Assembly (NCBI GenBank): GCA_038217425.1
Contig: JBBQPM010000081.1
Span: 1 to 28,765 of the forward strand
Direction of reading: 5' to 3'
Source of the DNA: JAIEPT01 sp038217425
Lineage (GTDB): Bacteria; Planctomycetota; Planctomycetia; Gemmatales; Gemmataceae
DNA: 28,765 nt
A program made the position numbers and the translations under genes. The stretch's first letter is position 1; every line of letters starts with the position of its first letter. Below, in pieces: positions 1 to 9,100 of this stretch. The notes beneath the pieces were generated by a model. The model had not been told where the DNA came from, did no database searches, and was given only the letters and a program-made list of their open reading frames with translations.

Positions 1-53
1 AGCGCAGGGCTGGCTATCCCGGGGGACTTCCCAGGGATAGCCAGCCCTGCGCT
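1..53. terminator. 20-bp perfect hairpin downstream of recJ
   Basis: Positions 1-20 and 34-53 are exact reverse complements, giving a 20-bp stem with a 13-nt loop. It begins 10 nt beyond the recJ stop codon, so it lies in the 3' region of the recJ transcript. There is no run of T after it on the minus strand within the window (the window starts there), so intrinsic termination cannot be judged; it may instead be an mRNA-stabilising or REP-like element. It shares the 14-mer CCCAGGGATAGCCA with the palindrome at 17489-17516. Confidence 0.6.
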
Positions 54-63
54 TTCGTGCGAA

Positions 64-1830
64 CTACTCCAGCGTCGCGACCGGCCCCGCCTGGAAGTCG
101 CGCACTTCCACTTCCACGCTGACAAATCCTTGCCATTCCGCTAACTTCGGCGTGAATGCCAGGCAGCAATGCCCTTGCTGCGACATTAACTCCTCACGGC
201 GATCGCCCATCCCAAACGCGATCGCCCGTAACGTCTTGCCGTCCTGGCGCACGCGGAACGATAGATGCCGGTCGCCCGCTCCCACGGTTTTCGGCTCACC
301 CTGGATCTGCAATTTGTCGGCCAGCAAGAGTGGCGCCGGGTTGCCGGAGCCGTAGGGTTCAAGCTGCGCGATCGAAGTCATCAGACCGTGCGTCAGCGTC
401 GACAGCGGTATCTGAGCGTCGAGCAGGAGCTTCTGCGCCGCCGGCTTCTCGCCGAAATGTTTGGAGCAGACCTCATGAAACTGATCGCGGAAGCGCGGGA
501 TGTTTTCGGGCGGAATACGAAACCCGGCGGCGATCGCATGGCCGCCATGGCTGACCAGATGGGCGGTACATTCTTCGAGTGCGCTATGCAGTTTGAAGCC
601 GGGAACGGACCGTCCCGACCCCTGGCCGACGTTGCCCGAATGCGTGGTGATCATGAGCACCGGCCGGGCGAACTGATCCACGAGCCGGCTGGCGACAATG
701 CCCAAGAGCCCCGGATGCCAGCTGCCGCTGTCGAGCACCAGGGCCGGTGCCGACAGCTGACCCTCGGCCAGTTCTTTCGCCTCCAATAAGATTCGGCGTT
801 CGATGAGTTGCCGTTCGCCGTTCTGCCGTTCGAGATAGTCGGCAAGCACGTCCGCGCGCTGCGCATTCATGGTCGTCAGCAGTTCGACCGCGAGCCGGGC
901 CGTTCCCAACCGTCCCGCGGCGTTGATTCTCGGCGCCAGCGAATAGCCGATGTCCATGGCCGCGAAGTGGCTCTTGGTCTCCAGTTTGGCGCAGCGGAGG
1001 AGCGACTTGAGGCCCAGCGACGGCTGTTGCCGCATGCGCGTGAGCCCGAAGCGAACGAAGATGCGATTCTCATCGAAGAGCGGCACGACGTCGGCGACGG
1101 TCCCCATGGCGGCGAGCGTGACGCTGTCCATGAGAAACTCGCGGAACTGCGCCGTCACCTTGGCTCCGCCGCACTTGCGTTTGCACAGCGCCCAGGCGAG
1201 TTTGAAGGCGACGCCCGCACCGCACAGCTGCCCCCAGGCGTACGCCGGCCCGATGCCGATGCGCGGATGCACAATGACGTCGGCCAGCGGCAGCGTCGAT
1301 TTCGGTTCGTGATGATCGGTGACGATCAGTTCAACGCCGAGCGTGCGCGCCTCATCCGCCTCCGCAAGACTGGCGATGCCGCAATCGACGGTGACGACAA
1401 CCTGCACGCCCCCCGCGGCCAACTTCCGCAGCGTCTCGATATTGAGGCCGTAGCCTTCTTCGAGCCGATGCGGCACGTGATATTCCGCCTGGGCGCCGAG
1501 CATCAAGAGGCACGTATGTAGAATCGCGGTGCCGGTGACGCCGTCGACGTCGTAATCGCCGTACACGCATATTTTCTTATTATGTTCGATGGCCGAGAAG
1601 AGGCGGTCGACCGCTTCGGGGATGCCGGGGAGCGTTTCGGGTTCGTGCAGCCCTGACATGGGGGCGGCCAGGAACTTGCGAGCGACTTCCGGATCAGTAA
1701 TGTTGCGGTTGAGCAGAAGTTGGCCGACGATCGCGGGGACATTGAGCGAGCGGCAGAATTGGTCGATGCGCCGCGCGTCGTGAGGCTGAAGTTGCCAGGA
1801 TTTTCGCGCGGGAGAAAGCGTCGCGGTCAT
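64..1830 (-). CDS. recJ: Single-stranded-DNA-specific exonuclease RecJ
   Basis: 588 aa, full length for RecJ. RecJ is a cytoplasmic 5'-3' exonuclease acting on single-stranded DNA in recombination (RecF pathway), mismatch and base excision repair. All DHH-family motifs are visible: YGDYDVDG at about residues 90-97, VDCG at 148-151, DHH at 172-174, then RINAAGRLG at about 301-309 and the DHHA1-type GGH at 429-431 in a SHGGHAIAAGF context. A C-terminal OB-like region follows. The ATG at 1830 is the only sensible start; I see no strong ribosome binding site in front of it, which is common in this window. It is separated by 55 bp from the toxin gene upstream and could be co-transcribed with it. 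Nothing is missing or broken. Confidence 0.96.
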   Translation of the reverse strand: MTATLSPARKSWQLQPHDARRIDQFCRSLNVPAIVGQLLLNRNITDPEVARKFLAAPMSGLHEPETLPGIPEAVDRLFSAIEHNKKICVYGDYDVDGVTGTAILHTCLLMLGAQAEYHVPHRLEEGYGLNIETLRKLAAGGVQVVVTVDCGIASLAEADEARTLGVELIVTDHHEPKSTLPLADVIVHPRIGIGPAYAWGQLCGAGVAFKLAWALCKRKCGGAKVTAQFREFLMDSVTLAAMGTVADVVPLFDENRIFVRFGLTRMRQQPSLGLKSLLRCAKLETKSHFAAMDIGYSLAPRINAAGRLGTARLAVELLTTMNAQRADVLADYLERQNGERQLIERRILLEAKELAEGQLSAPALVLDSGSWHPGLLGIVASRLVDQFARPVLMITTHSGNVGQGSGRSVPGFKLHSALEECTAHLVSHGGHAIAAGFRIPPENIPRFRDQFHEVCSKHFGEKPAAQKLLLDAQIPLSTLTHGLMTSIAQLEPYGSGNPAPLLLADKLQIQGEPKTVGAGDRHLSFRVRQDGKTLRAIAFGMGDRREELMSQQGHCCLAFTPKLAEWQGFVSVEVEVRDFQAGPVATLE

Positions 1831-1885
1831 TCTTTTAAGATACCAAATGCGGGGGCGGATGCCATATGTCGGCAGGAGGACGCGA

Positions 1886-2305
1886 TCACTTCGTCCAATC
1901 TTCTATCGACAATCCCGGCACCTGGCGAAAATCGCCCTGATTGCAAGTCGCTACGACTGCCCCAAGCGATAATGCCGTGGCGGCTATCCGTAAATCGTTC
2001 GTCCCGATTCGAATTGGAATCGACTTGAGGACGTGAAACTGCCGCAGGGCATGTGCGTCAAAGGGAAGTATGCGGACTTGCTGAGAGAATTCGAGGGTTT
2101 CTAGCAGAGAGCGATAGGCGAGCAGAATCTGTGCGTCGGTTCGGGCACGACGAATTTGGGAGTACCAACCGCTCAACATTTCTTCGACATTCACAATCGT
2201 GATCGCTAACTCAGAAGGCGAGTGAGTAGCGGCACGCCTACATACCGTTGCATGTCCGTGAAGCAGCAGCGTGACGGTATCCGTATCCAGTATCCACAAG
2301 CTCAT
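1886..2305 (-). CDS. PIN-domain toxin, VapC-like ribonuclease
   Basis: 139 aa. PIN-domain toxins of type II toxin-antitoxin modules are Mg-dependent RNases that cut tRNA, rRNA or mRNA when freed from the antitoxin. The acidic metal-binding residues of the fold are present: D7 and D9 in ILDTDT, E41/E42, D104 in GTNDLRIAATAL, and D125 in NQGDF. The typical C-terminal pattern (NQGDFRQVPGLSIEDW) is also there. The ATG overlaps the antitoxin stop in an ATGA arrangement, so translation is probably coupled. The RNA target cannot be told from sequence. The class (VapC-type) is secure; the subfamily is not. Confidence 0.88.
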   Translation of the reverse strand: MSLWILDTDTVTLLLHGHATVCRRAATHSPSELAITIVNVEEMLSGWYSQIRRARTDAQILLAYRSLLETLEFSQQVRILPFDAHALRQFHVLKSIPIRIGTNDLRIAATALSLGAVVATCNQGDFRQVPGLSIEDWTK

Positions 2306-2592
2306 GGCGAGTCCATGGAATCTACCATTCGGCGATACTCAGCAATGTCCGCTTGATAGGCATCGAAGTCGGGGTGATCCTTCCAGATGCCCGCAAACTT
2401 AAGCCATGGATTGTCGCCCGCCCAACGGATTTCGACGATTTCGCCCTGGCTCAGCTGGTGCTGCGCCAGCTTCGACAGTCGGGAAATCGCCTCATCGCGC
2501 GATGCGCCTTCCGCCGTGAGCGAGATCGGCTGCGCAATGCTCGCACGAAACTGCCCGGAATCTATTTGCTGTACGAACGCAGTTAGGCTCAT
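2302..2592 (-). CDS. Probable antitoxin of the PIN toxin at 1886-2305
   Basis: 96 aa. I chose the ATG at 2592 because it follows an almost ideal ribosome binding site (AGGGAGG, about 5 nt before the ATG); the open frame continues up to 2793 but that part runs into the end of the PLP-enzyme gene and has no site of its own. The protein has a short beta-rich N-terminus followed by a SRDEAISRLSKLA helix and a conserved-looking FAGIWKDHPDF...IAEYRR segment near the end. It does not look like a classical AbrB- or ribbon-helix-helix VapB. The antitoxin role is inferred from position, size and the ATGA overlap with the PIN gene. Confidence 0.75.
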   Translation of the reverse strand: MSLTAFVQQIDSGQFRASIAQPISLTAEGASRDEAISRLSKLAQHQLSQGEIVEIRWAGDNPWLKFAGIWKDHPDFDAYQADIAEYRRMVDSMDSP

Positions 2593-2645
2593 GAAAACCT
2601 CCCTGTCATTTACCGTAACGGAACCTCGAAACTTCTGCAACAGAT

Positions 2646-3812
2646 TCATGGAGGCGATAAACTTAATCCGCGCTCGAACTCTGCTCGAATCTGGGCCAAC
2701 CCCTCGCAGCCGACCGACAAACGCACCAGGCCTTCCGTGATCCCCTGCTCGATCTTCTCCTCCGCTGACACGTAGCGGTGCGACGTCGTCCACGGATGGC
2801 TGAGCGTCGTGCTCGTGTGACCCAGCGACGGACTGAACGGGATGCCGGGCGCTCGCCTCATGAAGCCGTTGACCGCCGCTCGGCCCCCTTCCAACTCGAA
2901 GCAGAGCATGTGGCCGAATCGTTCGCCGAAGAGATTCTTGGCGACGTCGTGATCGGGATGCTCAGGCAACCCGGGATAATGCACCGCGCGCACGCCGGGT
3001 TGGCGCTTCAGCCACTGCGCGAGTGACATGGCATTGTCGCACGCCGCGTTCAGTCGCAAGGTCAGCGTTTCGAGCCCACGCTGCGCCAGCCAGCAATCGA
3101 ACGGATTGGACGCGAAGCCCCAGATGCTGACCACGGCGTTCATCTTGGGCAACGTTTCCAGGTCGCTGCCGCTGACCGAGCCGAGGGTGACGTCGCTGTG
3201 CCCGCCCATGATTTTGGTGAGGCTTTCCATGACGAGGTCGGCGCCCAGCGCCAGCGGTTTGAGAAGCGCCGGCGACGCGAAGGTGTTGTCGACTGCGACC
3301 TTGCACTGGTAACGCGCGGAAATCTCCAGGAGCGCGCGCAGCCGCACCACGCGCAGCAGGGGGTTGGAGATCGTCTCCACGAACAACATTTGGGCGCCTT
3401 GCCGTAGCGACTTCTCGACGGCGGCGAGATCGTGGCAATCGACGAAGTCGCACGCCACGCCCAGCTTCGCGAGCTGTTGTCCGAAGAGCTGCACAGTTCG
3501 GCCGTATAGCCGGTGGGACGCGACGATGCGCCCCCCCTTCTCGACGCACGTGAGCGCCAGCGCCGAGATGGCGGCCATGCCGGAGCCGCAGATCACGCTC
3601 CACGCGCCGGCCTGAATCCGGGTGATTTCCTGGGCGAGCAACCGCGCGTTGGGGTGCGCGTCGCGCGCGTAGATGAAGCCGGATTGCCCGTCTGTGAGGA
3701 CGCCGTCCAGCGCATCCAGATCCGGTAACGCATAGACAGAGGACTGAAATAAAGGCGGAACCATCGGGCTGCTGGCGCCCAGGAGTTCGGCGAGCGGATT
3801 CGGTTTATTCAT
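2646..3812 (-). CDS. Cys/Met metabolism PLP-dependent enzyme (cystathionine synthase/lyase or sulfhydrylase type)
   Basis: 388 aa, normal for the trans-sulfuration (Cys_Met_Meta_PP) family of cytoplasmic fold-type I PLP enzymes. Visible family marks: IYAR at about 47-50 (phosphate contact from the neighbouring subunit), GSGMAAISA at about 76-84, DNTFASP at 175-181 with D175 contacting the PLP nitrogen, and the Schiff-base lysine K200 in ESLTKIMGGHSD. These residues do not separate cystathionine gamma-synthase, cystathionine lyase, O-acetylhomoserine sulfhydrylase and methionine gamma-lyase, so I give no symbol. The gene sits alone between the mod operon and a toxin-antitoxin pair, with 167 bp upstream holding its promoter; I looked there for a SAM riboswitch and saw none. 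Confidence 0.9.
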   Translation of the reverse strand: MNKPNPLAELLGASSPMVPPLFQSSVYALPDLDALDGVLTDGQSGFIYARDAHPNARLLAQEITRIQAGAWSVICGSGMAAISALALTCVEKGGRIVASHRLYGRTVQLFGQQLAKLGVACDFVDCHDLAAVEKSLRQGAQMLFVETISNPLLRVVRLRALLEISARYQCKVAVDNTFASPALLKPLALGADLVMESLTKIMGGHSDVTLGSVSGSDLETLPKMNAVVSIWGFASNPFDCWLAQRGLETLTLRLNAACDNAMSLAQWLKRQPGVRAVHYPGLPEHPDHDVAKNLFGERFGHMLCFELEGGRAAVNGFMRRAPGIPFSPSLGHTSTTLSHPWTTSHRYVSAEEKIEQGITEGLVRLSVGCEGLAQIRAEFERGLSLSPP

Positions 3813-3979
3813 GATTTTGACCTAATGTAGCGAAGCCGCTCGGCACGGTCTTTCCTTGTAACATACAGGAGTTTCTGACGCCGGCCATTTGAAGGCAACC
3901 ATATGTACGGCGCTCAGCTCCGGCAGAAATCCGCACACGACAATCTGTTGGCAGCGGTTATCTTCCCGTTCGCTCGCCA

Positions 3980-4618
3980 TCACTGGATCCGGCCGTTCGC
4001 GATACGGACCTGACGGTCAGCGATACGGGCGACGTCGGCCTGGTCGTGGCTCACGAACAGCGTCGGGATCCGCCATTCCGCGAACGCTCGCTCCAGGTAG
4101 CCGAGCACACGATTTTTGAGTTCGTCGTCCAGCGCCGCCAAGGGTTCGTCCAGCAACAACAATTCCGGGCCGCACAAAAGCGCTCGGCCCACTGCGATGC
4201 GCTGCTGCTGACCGCCGCTCAACGTGCCCGGCAATCGTTCGAGGTACGGCTCAATTTCCAGGATCTCGATCACCTTGGCGAAGTCGACGCGTCGTGCGTG
4301 GCGCCTGCCCATGCCGAAGCGGAGGTTTTGGCGCACGCTCAGATGTGGGAATAGCAAATCGTCTTGAAACACGATGCCGATGCGGCGCTGCTCGGGCGCT
4401 GCGAAGATGCCGACTTTGATGTCGACGAGTTGCCGTTCGCCCAGGCGCAGGGTTCCGTCGGTCGGCCGAAGGACGCCGGCGATGAGATTCAAAATCGTGC
4501 TTTTGCCGCTGCCGGAGGGGCCCACCAAAGCAGTCACCCCTTCGCCCGCTTCAAAACGGGCGTCGATTTCGAAGCCGGACGCATGGCGATAACGAAGGTC
4601 GACATGGAGCGTCGGCAT
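3980..4618 (-). CDS. modC: Molybdate-type ABC transporter ATP-binding protein (short ModC)
   Basis: 212 aa. ATPase subunit that powers oxyanion import with ModB and ModA at the inner membrane. Motifs in order: Walker A GPSGSGKST at 33-41, Q-loop Q85 in VFQDDLLFPH, signature LSGGQQQR at 133-140, Walker B LLLLDEP at 153-159 and switch H191 in FVSHDQ. Full-length ModC proteins are about 350 aa with a C-terminal TOBE/Mop oxyanion-binding domain; this one stops just after the ATPase core, so any regulation by internal molybdate binding through that domain is absent. It follows modB by 4 bp and has AGGAG and GAGG stretches before its ATG. Tungstate cannot be excluded as substrate. Confidence 0.88.
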   Translation of the reverse strand: MPTLHVDLRYRHASGFEIDARFEAGEGVTALVGPSGSGKSTILNLIAGVLRPTDGTLRLGERQLVDIKVGIFAAPEQRRIGIVFQDDLLFPHLSVRQNLRFGMGRRHARRVDFAKVIEILEIEPYLERLPGTLSGGQQQRIAVGRALLCGPELLLLDEPLAALDDELKNRVLGYLERAFAEWRIPTLFVSHDQADVARIADRQVRIANGRIQ

Positions 4619-4622
4619 GTCC

Positions 4623-5309
4623 TCACGTCTCCTTTCGTCGTTCGAGGAACTCGGACAAGGTCAGCGCAATGACGGCAATGCCGACGCATGCAACGACCAG
4701 GCGAGCGCTCTGCTCCATACCGCCGGGCGAGTTGGCTTGGCTGTAGATGAAAAGGGGAATGGTCTGCGTTTCGCCGGGGAGATTGCCGGCGATCATCACC
4801 GTGGCGCCGAACTCGCCGATGCTTCGGGCGAAGGCCAGGACGCTGCCGGCGAGGATCCCGCGGCGTGCGAGCGGCAGCGAGATGCGCCAAAACGTCTCCA
4901 GACGCCCGGCGCCCAGCGTGCGTGCAGCCATTTCCAGACGCAGATCGACCTCCGCGAACGCCACTCGGATCGACCGGACCATGAGTGGAAAGGCCATCAC
5001 CGCCGACGCAAGCGCCGCCGCCTTCCAGGTGAATACCAGATGAAGTCCGAACCAGGCATCCAAGTACGACCCGATCCAGCCGCGCCGCCCCAGCAAAACC
5101 AGCAGTAGGTAACCGGTCACTACCGGCGGCAACACCAGCGGCAAACTGAGAAACGTCTCGACCAGGCTCTTGCCCCAAAAATGTCGGCGTGCGAGTAAGT
5201 AACCCAGGCCGACCCCCAGCGGCAAGCTGAAGAGCGTCGCAGACAGGGCGACCTTGAGACTCAGCCAAACCGCGTCCCATTCTTCCGGCGACAATTGCCA
5301 ATCAGCCAT
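4623..5309 (-). CDS. modB: Molybdate-type ABC transporter permease ModB
   Basis: 228 aa, usual size for ModB. Several hydrophobic segments are evident, beginning with VALSATLFSLPLGVGLGYLLA near the N-terminus. The cytoplasmic loop that docks to the ATPase is recognisable as AARTLGAGRLETFWRISLPL, followed by the ModB/CysT-like SIGEFGATVMIAGNLPGETQ stretch and an IPLFIYS segment, which are typical of molybdate permeases. Its ATG lies 3 nt after the modA stop with no strong binding site of its own, so it is probably translated by coupling. Together with modA and modC it makes one minus-strand operon. Confidence 0.9.
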   Translation of the reverse strand: MADWQLSPEEWDAVWLSLKVALSATLFSLPLGVGLGYLLARRHFWGKSLVETFLSLPLVLPPVVTGYLLLVLLGRRGWIGSYLDAWFGLHLVFTWKAAALASAVMAFPLMVRSIRVAFAEVDLRLEMAARTLGAGRLETFWRISLPLARRGILAGSVLAFARSIGEFGATVMIAGNLPGETQTIPLFIYSQANSPGGMEQSARLVVACVGIAVIALTLSEFLERRKET

Positions 5310-5312
5310 CGG

Positions 5313-6089
5313 TCACTTGCCGTCCAGGATCGAGAAGCCATGCTTGGCGAAAATCTCCTTGCCCCTGGAAGATTTTAGATACTCAAAGAACGCAGCGGCG
5401 ACGGGCATTTTCTCCGACCCCTTTAGTAGCATCAGCGGATAACGAATCGGATCGTGCGTCCCGGCTTCGAAGGTGTAAACCGTCTCGACTTCTCTCGAGA
5501 TCTTGGCGTCGGTAGCGTAGACGATGCCCGCCTCGGCTTCGCCTCGTTCGACATAGGTCAGCGTCAAACGGACGTTCTCGGCCGGCACAATCTTTTTGCC
5601 CGATTCGAGTTCGTCCCAGAGGCCCATCTTCTTGAGGGCCTGCCGAGCGTATATGCCGGCGGGAACGTTCGGCCCAGCGACGGCGAACTTCTTGAGGCCG
5701 GCGCCCTTGAGATCCGCTGGCGTCGCGATCCTGGCGGGATTCCCCATGGGCACGACGAGGACAAGAGTATTCCCCACGAGCGGCACGGTCTCCTTGGCGA
5801 AACCTATGTTATTCACGAAGTCGGCCCATTGCTCGTTGGCCGAGAGGAACAGATGTGCCGGCGCATCGTTGGCGATTTGCTGGGCAAGTTTCGCCGAGTC
5901 GTCGGCGTTGATCTTCACCTCGCCTTTTTTCTCGGCCGAGAACGCGGTCGCGAGTTCCTGGACCGCGTTTTTCGTGCTGGCGGCGACGAACGCAATCGTC
6001 GGCTCGGTAGGCTCCTGCACGGGCCGATTGCAACCCGCGAGCAGCAAGAGAACGGCAAACATCAGCCCTCGCCCGAGAATGTGAATCAT
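5313..6089 (-). CDS. modA: Molybdate-type ABC transporter substrate-binding lipoprotein ModA
   Basis: 258 aa from the ATG at 6089, preferred over an upstream start at 6122 because GAGAGG lies about 5 nt before it and because the protein then opens with a compact signal peptide. The lipobox LLAGC puts the lipidated cysteine at residue 20, so the protein is expected to be membrane-tethered outside the cytoplasmic membrane. ModA-family features: IAFVAASTKNAVQELA after the signal, the APAHLFLSANEQWAD segment, and a GEAEAGIVYATDA stretch. It captures the oxyanion and hands it to ModB. First gene of the modABC operon; 77 bp separate it from the caspase-like gene upstream. Confidence 0.9.
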   Translation of the reverse strand: MIHILGRGLMFAVLLLLAGCNRPVQEPTEPTIAFVAASTKNAVQELATAFSAEKKGEVKINADDSAKLAQQIANDAPAHLFLSANEQWADFVNNIGFAKETVPLVGNTLVLVVPMGNPARIATPADLKGAGLKKFAVAGPNVPAGIYARQALKKMGLWDELESGKKIVPAENVRLTLTYVERGEAEAGIVYATDAKISREVETVYTFEAGTHDPIRYPLMLLKGSEKMPVAAAFFEYLKSSRGKEIFAKHGFSILDGK

Positions 6090-6166
6090 CGTCGCCTCTC
6101 GCGCAAAAACGGGCGGGAACATTGGGCCACGAAGATTTTAGGAGACTGTGAAGCTTCCGCCCATGA

Positions 6167-9100
6167 TCAGTCTGAAAGCAAGGGGACTGCCGAAAACGGC
6201 CAAATCCTACCGCCACGCAGACGATGAAACCACGATACGGAGGCCTGGTCCGACGTCAGAATCGGCCAACTTGCCGGACGGCGGAACATCAGGGCCGTAA
6301 ATTCATCTTCGCGAATTTGGTTTTCTTGCAAGATCGCGGGAAAACCAAACGGGATCTTCCCCGACGCGTCGAGTTCCAGGGCGATTTGATCGTTCTTGGT
6401 CGGCGTCGGCCCGGCGCCTGCGAAGGTTGAAAGTCGTTGGCGGTAACCAAATTGATGTACGGGATCCCGCCAACGCACCACCACCGCCTCTTTCTCCGAG
6501 CATCCGCAGAGTTGCATTCGCAGCACGTCCGGCAAGGTCAACTGCTTGAAAGTCTTTACCCTATCTTGAAGCTCCTGAAGCGAGCGGATTTCGTCCAGGC
6601 AGTAGCTCGCGCTTTTGCCGCGAGGCTGGTCGAAGATGACATGGCATTCGGAACCGGCCCAGAACATTACCAAAAGCGTCTGCATCTCGGGCGGCTTGTC
6701 ATAGGGTTTGCCCGTGGTCGCTTCAAATGCGATCTGTACGAGTTCCTTGGCATGTTTGGGTTGCAACAGCTTATGGGCCAGGAAGGCTTCTTCATAGTAA
6801 GGACGAAGGTACGCGAGCAAACCGGGATCTCGCGACTCTTCGGTGCAGGCCTTTCGGCACATGCTGAGCAAACTTCGCAGGCTCTCGATCTGCGAGAATC
6901 GGTCGAATTTCAGCGCGTCGCCGTGCCTGATGAACATGCGGAAGCCGAACATGAGGCGTTCCAACTCGTCTCGATCGAGTACGCGGCGTTCCTTCTGTAG
7001 TTCTTTTGCAAGACTAAAGAAATTGTCCGTCTCGTCGGCAAGATCAGCTCTTTTTTCCTTGAAGCAAGCGATCAGAGTCAGCGCCAATCGCTTGACAATC
7101 TTCGTCTTCAGGGGGATGGTCGACGACGATTTCCCCGGCGGCGCGGCGACCATGCCCTTGAAAAAACCCAAGGGAGCGACCGGAAGGTCCTGGGATCCAT
7201 TCTCCATCTTGACGGCGTTCCGGCAGAGTTCGGCCGCCAACTCCAAATCCGAAGACTCCGCGGATAGGCTCAGCGCTATGGCTCGCCGGTAGAGTAGATC
7301 CGGCTCGATCTGCCGACGCTTATCTTCCGAGAGATTGATGCATTCCTCCAGCGCTCGCCGATAATCGTCCCCGGCCTCGGCGAAATCGGGAACGGCTCCG
7401 AACATGCTGCAATCGGCTTGACGCTCGAGACTGTTGACAAGCCGGTCGAAAAGGAGAAAGCGGATGTCCCCGTAGTTTGTGCTGCGGTCGGCGTCCTTTT
7501 CCAGTTTGCGAATAATGGCAGCGATGTTCGGCGTCAAATCTCGGTAGGATTTGAGCGCCTCTCGATCTTTACCCAGAAAGCGTTTGACCATCGACAGTCC
7601 ATGCTGCACGTGCGAATCGTCAATCGCTTTTTGGTAGCTCTCCTGCTCTTTCCCCAGTATTGACTTGGCTTTCTCGAAGCTTTCTTGCGCCTCGGAAAAT
7701 CGCCATTGTTCCATGAAAGCCCACCCATTTTGCTTCCAGGTGGCGGCGGAGATCGGGTGCGTCTCCTTGGAATCCAAAAACTCATTGGTCAAAAGGCCGG
7801 TCGCTTCTTTCATTCGCTCGTCGGACAATCCCCACCGTCCCAATTTGCGAAATGCGTCGGCTTCTCGACAAAGCGTAAAGACCCGAAACGGTCCGGGGCT
7901 GTCGATGGGGAATTCCTGACGAGCTTCGTAAAAATTACTCGCCGCTTCTTGATATTCGTTGGCGACGTTGAGCAAAAAGACTCCGTAATCGACCTGGCAA
8001 AGAATTCGCAGCATCCGGATGTCCGCGGAACCTTTCTGAGCGGCAGGGGCTTTTTTCCCGGAAGCCGACTCTTCCGCCGTCAGAGGCTTGACCGTACTGA
8101 GCTTTTCTTTGTCTCGATAACATTTAAGGGCATTGGCATAGTAATTTCTGGCTTCAGAATTGTGGCCCAGCTTATGCTGGAGAACAGCCAAGAAGTGCAA
8201 ATCTGCCGGGTCGCAGTTTTTGTCGCTGCAAAGCTCCTTGAGGTCCGCGACTATTTCCATTAGAACGTGTTCGCGGGAGGAACGGGCGCTGGGGTTGAGG
8301 AGTTTTTCTAAATGCGCCACGCGCTTTTTTTTGAGGTCGCTGTCGCAGTTTTCGAACTCGAGGCGGTAATCCATCGCGGCCTGCTTCAGGCGTCCCGCGT
8401 TGATCTCGGCGAAACCGCTGCGCGTCGCCGCTACGTTCTTCAAAATCTCTAAACGCAGGCTCGGCATGAACCACGGAACTTCGTCGGCCCACCAATTGCC
8501 GAACGTGGTCGGCGTCATCGCTAAAAGCCGACGCGAATCCCCAGGGATTGACGGATCCGCAAAGGTCCGCGCCGGCGCCGGGAAAAAATGGTACTCGCCT
8601 TGCTCGGCATCGAGCCAACGGCACAGCGGAGTTTGCTCGATCTGGCTCGCTTCAAAATGATTCATCATCGAACCGAACAATTCGCGCGCCGTAAAAAAAT
8701 AGCGCTGCTCGCTGATGTAAGGCGGGAGCGAATTCAGTGCGTTCAGAAATGCCATCGTGAACGGCGAATGGCCGGTAGTTCCGTTCGACGATTTGACTCC
8801 GTCCGCCGATTCTTGAAAGCCTCGACTGGCCGTGATTGCTTGAGAACCCTTCACCTTAAATATTTCTGTCGCGTACCGTTCAAACGCAGATGCCGAATGC
8901 GTCGATTTTCCATCTACCGAAAATACAGCGCCTGAGTAGCAGCAATCCAGGATGAGCAATTTGTGCCGCGCCTTACATCGCTCTTTCACGAAACGAACCA
9001 GTTCCGTCATCTCGATACAACTCGTCGGTACAGGCGAGTTTGTCTTCTTGCCGTCATCCCCTTCGCTTTTCATGTCCACATCGTTTGGCAGCAAATACCC

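Noticed and set aside
2593..2793. N-terminal extension of the antitoxin frame
   Set aside because: The extension overlaps the end of the PLP-enzyme gene, is Arg/Gly-rich without sense, and the ATG at 2592 has an excellent ribosome binding site.
3813..3979. SAM riboswitch upstream of the Cys/Met PLP-enzyme gene
   Set aside because: I looked for the conserved helices and core of SAM riboswitches on the minus strand and found no match; there is also no terminator-like hairpin with a T-run.
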